Source: Janibacter sp. CX7 (GTDB taxonomy: Bacteria > Actinomycetota > Actinomycetes > Actinomycetales > Dermatophilaceae). Taken from it: 64,000 nucleotides of DNA. The notes beneath the pieces are model-generated. The model did not search any database. It saw only the letters and a list, made by a program, of their open reading frames with translations, and was not told where the DNA came from. Position 1 is the first letter of the stretch; every line of letters begins with the position of its first letter. Shown in pieces: positions 8,250 to 16,584 of this stretch. The stretch lies in NCBI RefSeq assembly GCF_024362365.1, contig NZ_CP101464.1, forward strand, positions 1,240,001 to 1,304,000, in the 5' to 3' direction. The translations under genes were made by a program, and so were the position numbers.

Positions 8250-9539
8250 GTGACCGAGCCCCGAGACCGAGCCTCTCGACCCACCGCAGCCATCATTGGT
8301 GGCGGGGTCTCCGGCCTGACCGCCGCCCACGTCCTCGCCCGGTCCTACGACGTCACCCTCTTCGAGGCGGACGAGCGCCTCGGCGGCCACGCCCACACGC
8401 ACACTGTGGACACCGCCGCCGGGGAGGTCCGGGTCGACTCGGGCTTCATCGTCCACAACGAGCGCACCTACCCCCACCTTCTGCGACTCTTCCGCGAGCT
8501 CGACATCGCGACTCGGCCGACCGAGATGAGCATGTCCATCACCTGCGACGGGTGCGGCCTGTCGTGGGCCGGGGGGCGTGGCGCCGCAGCGGTGCTCGCG
8601 CAGCCCCGGCGGGCGGCCGACCCCCGCTTCGTGCGGATGCTCTGGGAGATCCCGCGCTTCCACCGCGCCGCGCGGGCGCTCCTGCACCAGCCGGGGGGAG
8701 GGCAGTCCCCGGACGACCCGACGTGGGGCGAGTTCCTCGAGGAGGGCGGCTTCTCGTCGTACTTCGTGGCGCACTTCGCGCTCCCGCTCGTCTCCTGCGT
8801 CTGGTCGTCCGGGGACGATGACTCGCTCGACTACCCCGCCCGGCACCTCTTCGCCTTCCTCGAGCACCACGGCATGCTCAGCGTCTCCGGCTCGCCCACG
8901 TGGCGGACCGTGGTCGGCGGATCCGCCACCTATGTCGACGCGCTCGCCGCGCGGCTGGGCGAGGTGCGCACCAGTGCTCCGGTCACCTCCGTGACGCGAC
9001 ACCCCGACGGCGTCGACGTGCGCACCGCCGCCGGGGTTACGTCCTTCGACCGGGCGGTCGTCGCGACCCACGCCGACCAGGCGCTCGCCCTGCTCGCCGA
9101 CGCGACTCTGCAGGAGAGGGAGGACCTCGCCGCGATCCGCTACTCCCGCAACGCGACGGTGCTGCACCGCGATGCCAGCCTGCTCCCGACGGCACCGCGG
9201 GCCCGGGCCTCGTGGAACTACCGCAGCGCCACGTGCGGTGGCGCCGACCGGCCCCGGGTCACCTACTGGATGAACCGCTTGCAGGGCTTTGACGAGACCG
9301 GTGACCAGTTGCTCGTCTCGCTCAACTCTGCCGATGACTTCGCCGAAGGGAGTGTCGTCGCCCGGATGGACTACGCACACCCGGTCTTCACCCGGGAGGC
9401 CGTCGCTGCCGCCGCGCGGCTGCGCACCGCGGGCGGCGACCGGCTCGCCTTCGCGGGGGCGCACCTGGGCTGGGGATTCCACGAGGACGGGTGCCGCTCG
9501 GGCGTCGAGGCCGCGCAGCGTCTCGGGGTGACCTGGTGA
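8250..9539 (+). CDS. FAD-dependent oxidoreductase (amine-oxidase fold) of light-induced operon
   Basis: A flavin amine-oxidase/desaturase-fold protein of 429 residues. The dinucleotide motif IIGGGVSGLTAA is at residues 15-26, followed by the acidic strand end LFEADERLGGHAHT; the C-terminal FAD block is FAGAHLGWGFHEDGC. I chose GTG 8250 (GGAG at 8238-8241) over the in-frame TTG at 8187, because the extra 21 residues precede the FAD strand and look non-coding. It heads the operon behind the CarH-type promoter and overlaps the DUF1365 gene by a GTGA quartet. The same trio (FAD protein, DUF1365, cyclopropane-synthase-like enzyme) occurs in bacterial singlet-oxygen and light regulons tied to unusual fatty acids. 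Confidence 0.88.
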   Translation: MTEPRDRASRPTAAIIGGGVSGLTAAHVLARSYDVTLFEADERLGGHAHTHTVDTAAGEVRVDSGFIVHNERTYPHLLRLFRELDIATRPTEMSMSITCDGCGLSWAGGRGAAAVLAQPRRAADPRFVRMLWEIPRFHRAARALLHQPGGGQSPDDPTWGEFLEEGGFSSYFVAHFALPLVSCVWSSGDDDSLDYPARHLFAFLEHHGMLSVSGSPTWRTVVGGSATYVDALAARLGEVRTSAPVTSVTRHPDGVDVRTAAGVTSFDRAVVATHADQALALLADATLQEREDLAAIRYSRNATVLHRDASLLPTAPRARASWNYRSATCGGADRPRVTYWMNRLQGFDETGDQLLVSLNSADDFAEGSVVARMDYAHPVFTREAVAAAARLRTAGGDRLAFAGAHLGWGFHEDGCRSGVEAAQRLGVTW

Positions 9540-10300
9540 CCACCGCGCCCACATTCACCACGCTTCCGTCCCTGCCGAGCCTCGTCGTCGGGACGGTGAG
9601 CCATCGACGCCGGACCCCCATGGACCACTCCTTCACGCACCCGCACTACCAGTGGCTCGTCGACCTCGCCGACCTGCCGCGGCACCGGTGGCCGCTGCGG
9701 CTGCTCACTCGCATCGAGGCGCGCGACCACCTCTCGGGTGGCGCGGCAGGAGGCGGGATCCGTGGCGACCTCGAGCGCTTCCTCGCTCGTCGGGGCGTCG
9801 ACCTCGATCCCACCGACCGGGTCGTCATGCTCGCCCACGCGCGCGTGCTCGGCCACGTCTTCGACCCGCTCACCGTCTACTGGTGCCTCGCGCCCGACGG
9901 GGGGCTGCGCGCCACGGTCCTCGAGGTGCACAACACCTACGGCGAGCGGCACGCCTACCTGCTCGACCTCGACGACCGAGGGCGGACGCGTACCGACAAG
10001 CAGTTCTACGTCTCGCCCTTCAACGACACCCGCGGCACCTACGATGTGCGCGTGCACCTCGACGCGGACCGGGTCGCGGTCACCGTCGCGCTCGATCGCG
10101 ACGGCGAGCGGGTGCTCACGGCGACGACCACCGGGGCGATCCGGCAGGCGTCGCGAGCTGCGGTGGTGCGCACCGCCCTTCGCCACCTGCCCATGACCTG
10201 GCGGGTCACCGCTCTGATCCGACTCCACGGCGTCTGGCTGTGGGCCAGGCGCCTGCCGATCCAGCCCCGCAGCCCCCACCACCAGGAGGACCTGAGATGA
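9536..10300 (+). CDS. DUF1365 family protein
   Basis: A 254-residue member of the DUF1365 family, recognisable from VGTVSHRRRTP near the N-terminus, then MLAHARVLGHVFDPLTVYWC, LEVHNTYGERHAYLL and KQFYVSPFNDTRGTY. No catalytic mechanism is established for the family. It starts at GTG 9536, overlapping the upstream stop (GTGA), and ends overlapping the next start (ATGA 10297-10300), so translation is coupled on both sides. Constant company with an FAD oxidoreductase and a cyclopropane-synthase-like methyltransferase points to a role in modifying membrane fatty acids, by inference. Confidence 0.9.
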   Translation: MTTAPTFTTLPSLPSLVVGTVSHRRRTPMDHSFTHPHYQWLVDLADLPRHRWPLRLLTRIEARDHLSGGAAGGGIRGDLERFLARRGVDLDPTDRVVMLAHARVLGHVFDPLTVYWCLAPDGGLRATVLEVHNTYGERHAYLLDLDDRGRTRTDKQFYVSPFNDTRGTYDVRVHLDADRVAVTVALDRDGERVLTATTTGAIRQASRAAVVRTALRHLPMTWRVTALIRLHGVWLWARRLPIQPRSPHHQEDLR

Positions 10301-11556
10301 CTGCCCCCGCCCTCGACCGACCGCTGTGCCTGCGCCGGCCCTCCCTCCGACCGTGGTGCGTGCGCGCGCACCTGGCCCGCCCGATCCTCGCCACGGTGCT
10401 CGGCCGGGTCCCGGTCCGGGTCACCCTGCCCGACGGTCGCGCGCTCGGCGGCGCGGCCGACGACCCCGCCGCTCCGACCCTGCGGATGCTGCGCCCCACC
10501 GCGCTCTACGAGCGGATGGCGCACCACCCGAAGATCGGGCTCGGCGAGGGCTACATGGCCGGCGACTGGGACGCGGCGCCGGGCACCGACTTGGCCGACG
10601 CGCTCGTGCCCTTCGCGGAGCGGATGACGACGATGATCCCGGCTGGCCTCAGCCGACTGCGCCGGGTCGTCGACCGGAGCATCCCGGCCGCTACCCGCAA
10701 CACTCTCTCCGGGTCCCGGACCAACATCGAGGCGCACTACGACCTGAGCAACGAGCTCTTCGCCGCCTTCCTCGACGAGACGCTCAGCTACAGCTCTGCG
10801 CTCTTCGACCCCTCCCGACCCGTGGCGGAGCAGAGCCTCGAGGAGGCGCAGCGGGCCAAGATCGAGGCGGTGCTCGACGCCGCCGACGTGCGGGCCGGCG
10901 CCCGGGTCCTCGAGATCGGGTCCGGGTGGGGGTCACTCGCGATTGCCGCCGCCCAGCGCGGGGCGCACGTCACGACGATCACGCTGTCGGGCGAGCAGGC
11001 CGAGCTCGCCCGCGAGCGCATCGCGGCTGCCGGGCTCGCGGAGCAGGTCGAAGTGCGGGTGCAGGACTACCGCGAGGTCGCCGGGGAGTTCGACGCGGTC
11101 GTCAGCGTCGAGATGATCGAGGCGGTCGGCGAGGAGTACTGGCCGACCTACTTCCGGGCGATCGACGACTTGCTCGCCCCCGGTGGGGTTGCCGCGATCC
11201 AGTCGATCCTCATGTCGCACGACCGCTACCTCGCGACCCGTCGCTCCTACGGGTGGATCCAGAAGCACATCTTCCCCGGAGGCCTCATCCCCTCGACCCG
11301 GGCGATCGAGGAGACGACCGAGCGGCACACCTCGCTGCGGGTGACGAGCGCGCACCACTTCGGCCAGGACTACGCGGTGACGCTGCGCCGGTGGCGCGAG
11401 CGCTTCCTGGAGCAGTGGCCGACGATCTCCGCGGCGGGCTTCGACGAGACCTTCCGGCGCACGTGGGAGTTCTACCTCGCCTACTGCGAGGCCGGCTTCG
11501 CTGCCGGCTACCTCGACGTGGCGCAGATCCGCCTCGAGCGCGAGGTGCTGTTGTGA
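10297..11556 (+). CDS. Cyclopropane-fatty-acid-synthase-like SAM methyltransferase
   Basis: A 419-residue enzyme of the mycolic acid/CFA synthase family. The N-terminal 140 residues hold the lipid-side domain (HPKIGLGEGYMAGDWDA). The methyltransferase core follows: IEAHYDLSNELFAAFLD, the SAM loop VLEIGSGWGSLAI, VSVEMIEAVGEEYW, and the C-terminal block RRWRERFLEQWP. Family members add a methylene or methyl group to, or desaturate, phospholipid acyl chains. In Rhodobacter a homologue in the singlet-oxygen regulon acts in furan-fatty-acid formation, so a similar photoprotective lipid is a reasonable guess here. It is coupled by ATGA and GTGA overlaps to both neighbours. Confidence 0.9.
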   Translation: MTAPALDRPLCLRRPSLRPWCVRAHLARPILATVLGRVPVRVTLPDGRALGGAADDPAAPTLRMLRPTALYERMAHHPKIGLGEGYMAGDWDAAPGTDLADALVPFAERMTTMIPAGLSRLRRVVDRSIPAATRNTLSGSRTNIEAHYDLSNELFAAFLDETLSYSSALFDPSRPVAEQSLEEAQRAKIEAVLDAADVRAGARVLEIGSGWGSLAIAAAQRGAHVTTITLSGEQAELARERIAAAGLAEQVEVRVQDYREVAGEFDAVVSVEMIEAVGEEYWPTYFRAIDDLLAPGGVAAIQSILMSHDRYLATRRSYGWIQKHIFPGGLIPSTRAIEETTERHTSLRVTSAHHFGQDYAVTLRRWRERFLEQWPTISAAGFDETFRRTWEFYLAYCEAGFAAGYLDVAQIRLEREVLL

Positions 11557-12305
11557 GCAGCCTGGTGGGGCAGCGGGTCTGGCTCGTCGGGGCGTCGAGC
11601 GGCATCGGCGCGGCTCTCGCCGATGAGCTGCACGAGCGCGGCGCGATCGTCGCCGTGAGCGCGCGCCGGGCGGATCGGCTCGACGAGCTGTCCCGCGGGC
11701 GCTTCGCGACCGTCCCGGTCGACGTGACCGACCACGCCGCGGTGCTCGAGGGGGCACGGCAGGTGGGCGAGACCATCGGGCCCATCGACACGGTCGTGTG
11801 GTGTGCCGGCTACTGGCACACCTTCGACGCGACCGACTGGCAGGCCGAGGAGTTCGCCCGGCATGTCGAGGTCAACCTGCTCGGGCTCGGGCACGTCATC
11901 GACGCGACCGTGCCCGAGATGGTCGCCCGGCGCAGCGGGCACGTCGTGGGGGTCGCGTCGGTCGCAGGCTACCGCGGGCTCTCCGGTGCAGAGGCCTACG
12001 CCGCAACGAAGTCGGCCCAGATCACCCTCCTGGAGTCCATGCGAGCGTCCTTGTCCGCGAAGGGAGTTCGCGTTACGACGGTCTGCCCCGGCTTCGTCCG
12101 GACGGAGATGACGGAGAGCAACTCCTTCCCCATGCCTTTCATCATCGACGCCGACGAGGCGGCGCGCGAGATCGCCGACGGCCTCGAGTCGGGCCGACCC
12201 GAGATCGTCTTCCCGTGGCCCATGGCGGTGACGATGAAGCTCGCCCGCCTCCTGCCGGTGCGCGCATGGACGGCGCTGTCCGCGCGACTGGCGGGGAGCT
12301 CGTGA
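11553..12305 (+). CDS. Short-chain dehydrogenase/reductase
   Basis: A classical SDR of 250 residues. The cofactor loop is GASSGIGAA near the N-terminus with basic SARRADR afterwards (NADP preference likely), the NNAG-equivalent is WCAGYW, catalytic Ser lies in VASVAGY, and the YxxxK pair is YAATK. GTG 11553 overlaps the stop of the methyltransferase gene (GTGA), and its own stop overlaps a GTG at 12302 that begins the photolyase remnant. Its place as the fourth gene of the light operon suggests it acts on the same modified acyl chain, reducing or oxidising an oxygen function; the substrate is unknown. Confidence 0.9.
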   Translation: MSSLVGQRVWLVGASSGIGAALADELHERGAIVAVSARRADRLDELSRGRFATVPVDVTDHAAVLEGARQVGETIGPIDTVVWCAGYWHTFDATDWQAEEFARHVEVNLLGLGHVIDATVPEMVARRSGHVVGVASVAGYRGLSGAEAYAATKSAQITLLESMRASLSAKGVRVTTVCPGFVRTEMTESNSFPMPFIIDADEAAREIADGLESGRPEIVFPWPMAVTMKLARLLPVRAWTALSARLAGSS

Positions 12306-12403
12306 CCAGCGTGATGTGGTTTCGCCGGGACCTGCGCCTGGCCGACCACACGGTGCGGCCGCGACGTGTAAGGCTGGACCGTTACGAGCAAGTGCGGGCA
12401 TGA
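12302..12403 (+). pseudogene. phr: Photolyase remnant (first ~16 residues) serving as a leader ORF
   Basis: The 33-residue reading frame begins VTSVMWFRRDLRLADH, the unmistakable N-terminus of class I DNA photolyase/cryptochrome. After that the frame loses all similarity and stops at TGA 12401-12403. Intact photolyases are about 450 residues, so more than 95% of the gene is gone. The start overlaps the SDR stop (GTGA), as expected for an original fifth gene of the light operon, and the stop overlaps the CPBP start (ATGA at 12400). A deletion seems to have joined the photolyase start to the sequence in front of the CPBP gene. Confidence 0.8.
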
Positions 12404-13122
12404 TCCACCCCGTGGTGGAGCTGCGGGCCTTCATCGCAGCAGCGGTTGTCGCGCCGGTGCCGCGTGATCACCGGGAGCCCGACGCGCTGGTACGCCGACG
12501 CCGGGTGGTCAGCGCGCTGACCCTCGTCGTCGGAGCGGTCGTCCTCGCGGTGACCCTGCGCATCCCGCCTGGTGACGAGTCCTTCTACGTCGGCGGGCTG
12601 GCGCTCGCCGGGGTGTGGGCGGTCGGGAGCCTGGCGGCCGGGAGGCTGCACGTCGGGTGGGCACACACGCGCGAGTCCGGGCTGGCGCGACCGGTGGTGC
12701 AGCCCGTGGCACTGGCGCTGCTCGCCGTCGGAGTCTTCGTCGCCGGCGCCGTCGTCGTCGGCGCGGTGCCGTGGCTCGCCGACCGGGTCGATGCGGTGCT
12801 CGACCACGCCCGCTACGGCTCGCTGCCGATCGTCTGGCTCATCACCGTCGTGACGGGGGTCGGCGAGGAGCTCTTCTTCCGCGGGGCCCTCTTCGCCGCG
12901 GTCGGTAGTCGGCACGCGCTCGCCGTGACGACCCTCGTCTACACACTTGTCACCGCCGCCACCGGCAACGTCATGCTCACCTTTGCTGCCCTGCTGCTGG
13001 GGCTGCTCACCGGGGCCCAGCGTCGGGTCACCGGGGGAGTGCTCGCCCCGGTCATCACCCATGTCATCTGGTCCAGCTCGATGCTCGTGCTCCTTCCACC
13101 CGCCCTCGACCTCCTGAGGTGA
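12400..13122 (+). CDS. CPBP-family intramembrane metalloprotease, copy 1
   Basis: A 240-residue membrane protein with about seven hydrophobic segments. The family motif EExxxR appears as GEELFFRG near residue 155, and the last helix pair has THVIWSS, giving the His expected of CPBP (Rce1-like) glutamic/metal proteases. It is co-linear without gaps with the protein at 58606-59328 and roughly two-thirds identical by eye. ATG 12400 overlaps the stop of the photolyase remnant, and its own stop lies 7 bases before the NAD(P)-binding gene. No specific substrate can be named; bacterial CPBP proteins often act in bacteriocin immunity, prenyl-protein processing or membrane-protein handling. Confidence 0.82.
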   Translation: MIHPVVELRAFIAAAVVAPVPRDHREPDALVRRRRVVSALTLVVGAVVLAVTLRIPPGDESFYVGGLALAGVWAVGSLAAGRLHVGWAHTRESGLARPVVQPVALALLAVGVFVAGAVVVGAVPWLADRVDAVLDHARYGSLPIVWLITVVTGVGEELFFRGALFAAVGSRHALAVTTLVYTLVTAATGNVMLTFAALLLGLLTGAQRRVTGGVLAPVITHVIWSSSMLVLLPPALDLLR

Positions 13123-13129
13123 TCCACCC

Positions 13130-14083
13130 ATGACCGAAACTTCCACCCCCTTCGCCGCGCCGGAAGAGCCCGGCACCGCACTCGTCACCGGCGCCACCGG
13201 CTACATCGGCGGGCTGCTCGTGCCCCGGCTGCTCGACGACGGCTGGACGGTGCGGGTCCTCACGCGCTCGAGTGAGCGGCTGCGCGGCCGCGACTGGGCC
13301 GACCGTGTCGAGGTCGTCGAGGGCGACGCGACGTCCGAGGCCGACCTGCGCCGGGCACTGTCGGGGACCGACGTCGCCTATTACCTCGTGCACTCGATGG
13401 ACGGCGGGGGTGATCTCGCGCGCCGCGACCGAGAGCTCGCTGAGGGCTTCGCCGCGGCCGCGGACGAGGCCGGAGTGGGGCGCATCGTCTACCTGGGCGG
13501 CTTGCACCCCGAGGGTGCGGACCTGTCGGAGCACCTCGCCTCGCGCGTCGAGGTCGGGCAGATCCTGCTCGACGGGCCGGTGCCGGCCGCGGTGCTCCAG
13601 GCGGCGGTCGTGCTGGGCGACGGGTCGGTCTCCTTCGACATGCTGCGCTACCTCACCGAGCGGCTACCCGTGATGGTCGCGCCGCGGTGGTTGCGCAACC
13701 GGATCCAGCCGATCGCGATCGACGACGCGCTGCACTACCTCGTCGGTGCGGCGTCCCTGCCCGCTGAGGTCGACCGGGCCTTCGACATCGGGGGGCCCGA
13801 GGTGCTGACCTACGAGCAGATGATCCAGCGCTTCGCGACGGTGACCGGACTGCGGCGACGGGTGGTCGTCACGCTGCCGGTGCTCACGCCGTGGCTCGCG
13901 AGCCACTGGGTCGGGGTCGTCACCCCGGTCGACGCCGGCGTGGCGAAGCCGCTCGTCGGCAGCCTCGTGCACGAGGTAGTGCGGCGCGAGCACGACCTCG
14001 ACGCCCTCGTGGGTCTGCCCGCGCAGGGACTCGTCGGCTTCGACGAGGCGGTCCGGCGGGCGATGCGCGGGGTGCGGCGCTAG
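13130..14083 (+). CDS. NAD(P)H-binding atypical SDR (epimerase-like), copy 1
   Basis: A 317-residue Rossmann protein of the atypical SDR-a5/NmrA-like group. The cofactor motif is VTGATGYIGGLLVP (about 19-32); LVHSMDGGGDLARRDR, VYLGGLHPEG, SRVEVGQILL and RNRIQPIAIDDALHYL follow in the family order. The canonical YxxxK is replaced, usual for this group, so redox or purely sensory roles are both possible. A paralogue with 50 extra C-terminal residues is at 59333 and a more distant one at 61621. It lies 7 bases after the CPBP gene, as does copy 2, so the pair is a conserved module. Similar proteins are common beside actinobacterial photolyases. Confidence 0.85.
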   Translation: MTETSTPFAAPEEPGTALVTGATGYIGGLLVPRLLDDGWTVRVLTRSSERLRGRDWADRVEVVEGDATSEADLRRALSGTDVAYYLVHSMDGGGDLARRDRELAEGFAAAADEAGVGRIVYLGGLHPEGADLSEHLASRVEVGQILLDGPVPAAVLQAAVVLGDGSVSFDMLRYLTERLPVMVAPRWLRNRIQPIAIDDALHYLVGAASLPAEVDRAFDIGGPEVLTYEQMIQRFATVTGLRRRVVVTLPVLTPWLASHWVGVVTPVDAGVAKPLVGSLVHEVVRREHDLDALVGLPAQGLVGFDEAVRRAMRGVRR

Positions 14084-14151
14084 CCGGGTCACGGCATCGT
14101 CAGGGGGACTTCATGGCCCGGTCAGGTCGTGCCCGCCGGTCGCGAAGGGAG

Positions 14152-14178
14152 GACCGCTCGCCTCACTACCGAGCGGTC
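14152..14178. terminator. Hairpin after the light operon
   Basis: GACCGCTCG at 14152-14160 and CGAGCGGTC at 14170-14178 form a perfect 9-bp stem with a 9-base loop. It follows the NAD(P)-binding gene by 68 bases and precedes the peptidase gene by 62. No T-run follows, as is common in high-GC actinobacteria. A terminator role is inferred. Confidence 0.5.
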
Positions 14179-14240
14179 ACCCTTGGGTCGCTCGGGTGCT
14201 CGGCGACAGCCTGCGCTGACCACCGACAAAGGAGTCGCAG

Positions 14241-15833
14241 ATGCACAGCTCGCCCGACGAGACCCCTGACCGGACCGCTGACCGCCCTACCGGTGACGAC
14301 CACGCCACGACCAGCCGACTGCCGCGCCGCGCCTTCCTCGGCGGCGTGGGTGTCGCCGTCATGGGGGTGGCCACCGCGGGAGGCGCCGGGGCCTTCCAGC
14401 GCACGTCGCCCCCTTCGACCGGCATGTCGGGGGCGGCGATCCCGGCCGCGGACATGGACCCGCTCGACCTGCTCAAGCGGATGCTGTCCTTCGACACGCA
14501 GAACAGCGGCCAGGGTGGCAAGACCCGGCCGCACGCCGAGATGCTCAAGGCGGTGTGGGAGCGCGCCGGCGTGACGGCCGAGATCATCGACACCCCGCAG
14601 CCGGACAACGTCCACCTGCTCGCCCGCATCCCCGGACAGGGCAGCGAGAAGCCGCTGCTCATCCTCGGCCACTCCGACGTCGTGCCCGTAGAGGAGGAAA
14701 ACTGGGACGTCGACCCCTTCGCCGGCGAGGTCGTCGACGGCGAGATCTACGGCCGCGGTGCGCTCGACATGAAGGGCGCCAACTCCGCGATGATCAGCGC
14801 CCTGCTCCGACACCTCGACGAGGGCGCCACCTTCGACCGCGACATCATCGTGCTCACCGACTGCGACGAGGAGGCCGGCTCCTACGGCTCGGGCTGGCTG
14901 GCGGAGAACCACTGGGACAAGATCGACGCGGGTTGCGTTCTGACAGAAGGAGGTTGGTTCCTCGCGCAGAGCGACAAGACGACGCCGATGCTCATCACCG
15001 CCACCCGGCAGGACAACGTCTACTTCAACATCGACATCGTCGCGAAGGGCACCGCCACGCACTCGTCGAAGCCGATGCCCGACGACTCCGCGATCGTCAC
15101 GCTCTCGCGGGCGCTGACGACGCTCGGCGAGTGGGAGGCGCGGGTGGAGCTCACCGACGTCACCCGCGAGTACTTCCAGGCGCTCGCCGACGCGACGACC
15201 AACCGGGACTTCGCCAAGGCGATCCGCCTGATGCTCAAGGCGAAGAGCCAGCCCTCGCGCGAGCGGGCCGCCGCGCTCGTCGTCAAGCACTCCGACTACC
15301 CCTATTTGCACCGCGCGCTGCTGCGCACGACGCACGCCTTCGTCATCCAGGAGGCGGGGTACAAGGAAAACGTCATCCCCTCGGAGGCGACGACGCGCGT
15401 CAACTGCCGCGGGATCCCCGGTGGGGAGAAGCCGCGCGAGTTCCTCGCCGCGGTGCGCAAGCTGCTCGCGGACAAGGAGGTCGAGGTCGTCCTCGCCGGC
15501 AACCCCGGCGAGAGCGAGGAGCAGGCGCTGGCCCGGCTCGACACGACCTGGGCGACGCCGCCGGCCGACATCGACACCGACCTGTGGCGGGCGCTCGAGT
15601 CGGCCGCGGAGGAGACCTACGAGGGCACCCCCTTCGCCCCGGCGCTCTTCGAGGCCGGCACGAGCCTCGGCCCGTGGCGGGAGAAGGGCGTGCCCGGCTA
15701 CGGCGTCTACCCCTATGTGCTGAGCAACGAGCAGCTCATCGGCATGCACGGCAACAACGAGCGGATCTACGTCGAGGCGCTCCAGCAGGGCAGCGACTAC
15801 ATGTACGAGGTCTTCGGCGCGCTGCGGGTCTGA
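14241..15833 (+). CDS. Secreted M20-family metallopeptidase (Tat signal)
   Basis: A 530-residue zinc aminopeptidase/carboxypeptidase of family M20. A twin-arginine signal is at 29-36 (RRAFLGGV) followed by a hydrophobic Ala/Gly stretch to about 50, so it is exported folded. Metal and catalytic residues are visible: HSDVV (His144, Asp146), RGALDMKG (Asp176) and DCDEEAGS (Glu210/211). A dimerisation domain lies at about 260-430. It resembles the long M20 dipeptidase/acylase group. ATG 14241 has AAAGGAG at a good distance. It is monocistronic between a hairpin and an unrelated membrane protein. Extracytoplasmic peptide or acyl-amino-acid scavenging is inferred. Confidence 0.9.
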   Translation: MHSSPDETPDRTADRPTGDDHATTSRLPRRAFLGGVGVAVMGVATAGGAGAFQRTSPPSTGMSGAAIPAADMDPLDLLKRMLSFDTQNSGQGGKTRPHAEMLKAVWERAGVTAEIIDTPQPDNVHLLARIPGQGSEKPLLILGHSDVVPVEEENWDVDPFAGEVVDGEIYGRGALDMKGANSAMISALLRHLDEGATFDRDIIVLTDCDEEAGSYGSGWLAENHWDKIDAGCVLTEGGWFLAQSDKTTPMLITATRQDNVYFNIDIVAKGTATHSSKPMPDDSAIVTLSRALTTLGEWEARVELTDVTREYFQALADATTNRDFAKAIRLMLKAKSQPSRERAAALVVKHSDYPYLHRALLRTTHAFVIQEAGYKENVIPSEATTRVNCRGIPGGEKPREFLAAVRKLLADKEVEVVLAGNPGESEEQALARLDTTWATPPADIDTDLWRALESAAEETYEGTPFAPALFEAGTSLGPWREKGVPGYGVYPYVLSNEQLIGMHGNNERIYVEALQQGSDYMYEVFGALRV

Positions 15834-15871
15834 CCCGGACAGGGGAGCGGGGTGCGTGGTAGTCATCGAAG

Positions 15872-16552
15872 GTGCCTCCTGACGAAGTCCACGCGCTCCG
15901 CTCCTACCGCCGCACCGCCGCCTGGGTCTTCCGCGGCGGTGCCGCTCTGCTCGTCGCGATCGTCGTCGGCACGGTCGCGGTGGCCCTCGGCGCCCAGGAT
16001 CGGCGCGAGCATCTCCTCGGGCAGAGCGTGCACACGCAGGCGACGGTCGTCGGCGTCGACGCGGGTGGTCTGTGCGGCCGGAGCGCGCAGCGCGAGCACC
16101 ACTACACGCTCACCTGGGACGAAGGGGGCGCCTCCCGTCAGGAGACCATCACCCGTTGCGGGAGTGGCGAGTACGACGTCGGTGAGCGCGTCGAGATCTG
16201 GTCGACGTCGGGCATGCCCTACACGGAGTCCGCGCTGGTGTGGCGACTGCTCGTCGGCGGCATCGCCCTCGTCTTCCTGCTGCTGGCGGCCGGGGCGCTG
16301 TGGCAGGAGCGCCGCCTGCGTCGTGACGTCGACGCGGTGCTCGGCGGGGCGCAGCCGGCGACGTCGTATGCGGTGGCGGACCTGTCGCGGTGGTGGCTGC
16401 CCTTCCACCGCACCGTGTACCCGAAGGGGGCTTCCGGCCCGCACCCGCCGCCCGGGACCGTGTACCCCCTTCGCCTGGGGAGGCGCGGTCGGCCGCGTGG
16501 GCTGACCCTGCACGTCGCGCCGGACGGTGCGCGGCGGTGGTACTCGACGTGA
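15872..16552 (+). CDS. DUF3592-like membrane protein
   Basis: A 226-residue protein with two transmembrane helices (about 18-42 and 123-145) flanking a roughly 80-residue beta-rich domain (ATVVGVDAG, HYTLTWDEGG, YDVGERVEIW). This arrangement is that of DUF3592 proteins, whose function is not established. A basic, Pro-rich 80-residue tail follows the second helix. The GTG at 15872 has no strong ribosome site, so the exact start is uncertain. It stands alone between the peptidase and the flavin oxidoreductase, both on the same strand. Confidence 0.6.
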   Translation: MPPDEVHALRSYRRTAAWVFRGGAALLVAIVVGTVAVALGAQDRREHLLGQSVHTQATVVGVDAGGLCGRSAQREHHYTLTWDEGGASRQETITRCGSGEYDVGERVEIWSTSGMPYTESALVWRLLVGGIALVFLLLAAGALWQERRLRRDVDAVLGGAQPATSYAVADLSRWWLPFHRTVYPKGASGPHPPPGTVYPLRLGRRGRPRGLTLHVAPDGARRWYST

Positions 16553-16584
16553 GGGGCGCCGCGCCCGTTTGCGACGATGGCGCG

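Noticed and set aside
10326..12305. A long plus-strand frame across the methyltransferase and SDR genes
   Set aside because: Its first part is Arg/Pro/Ala-rich out-of-frame translation; only the end, in frame with the SDR, is real.
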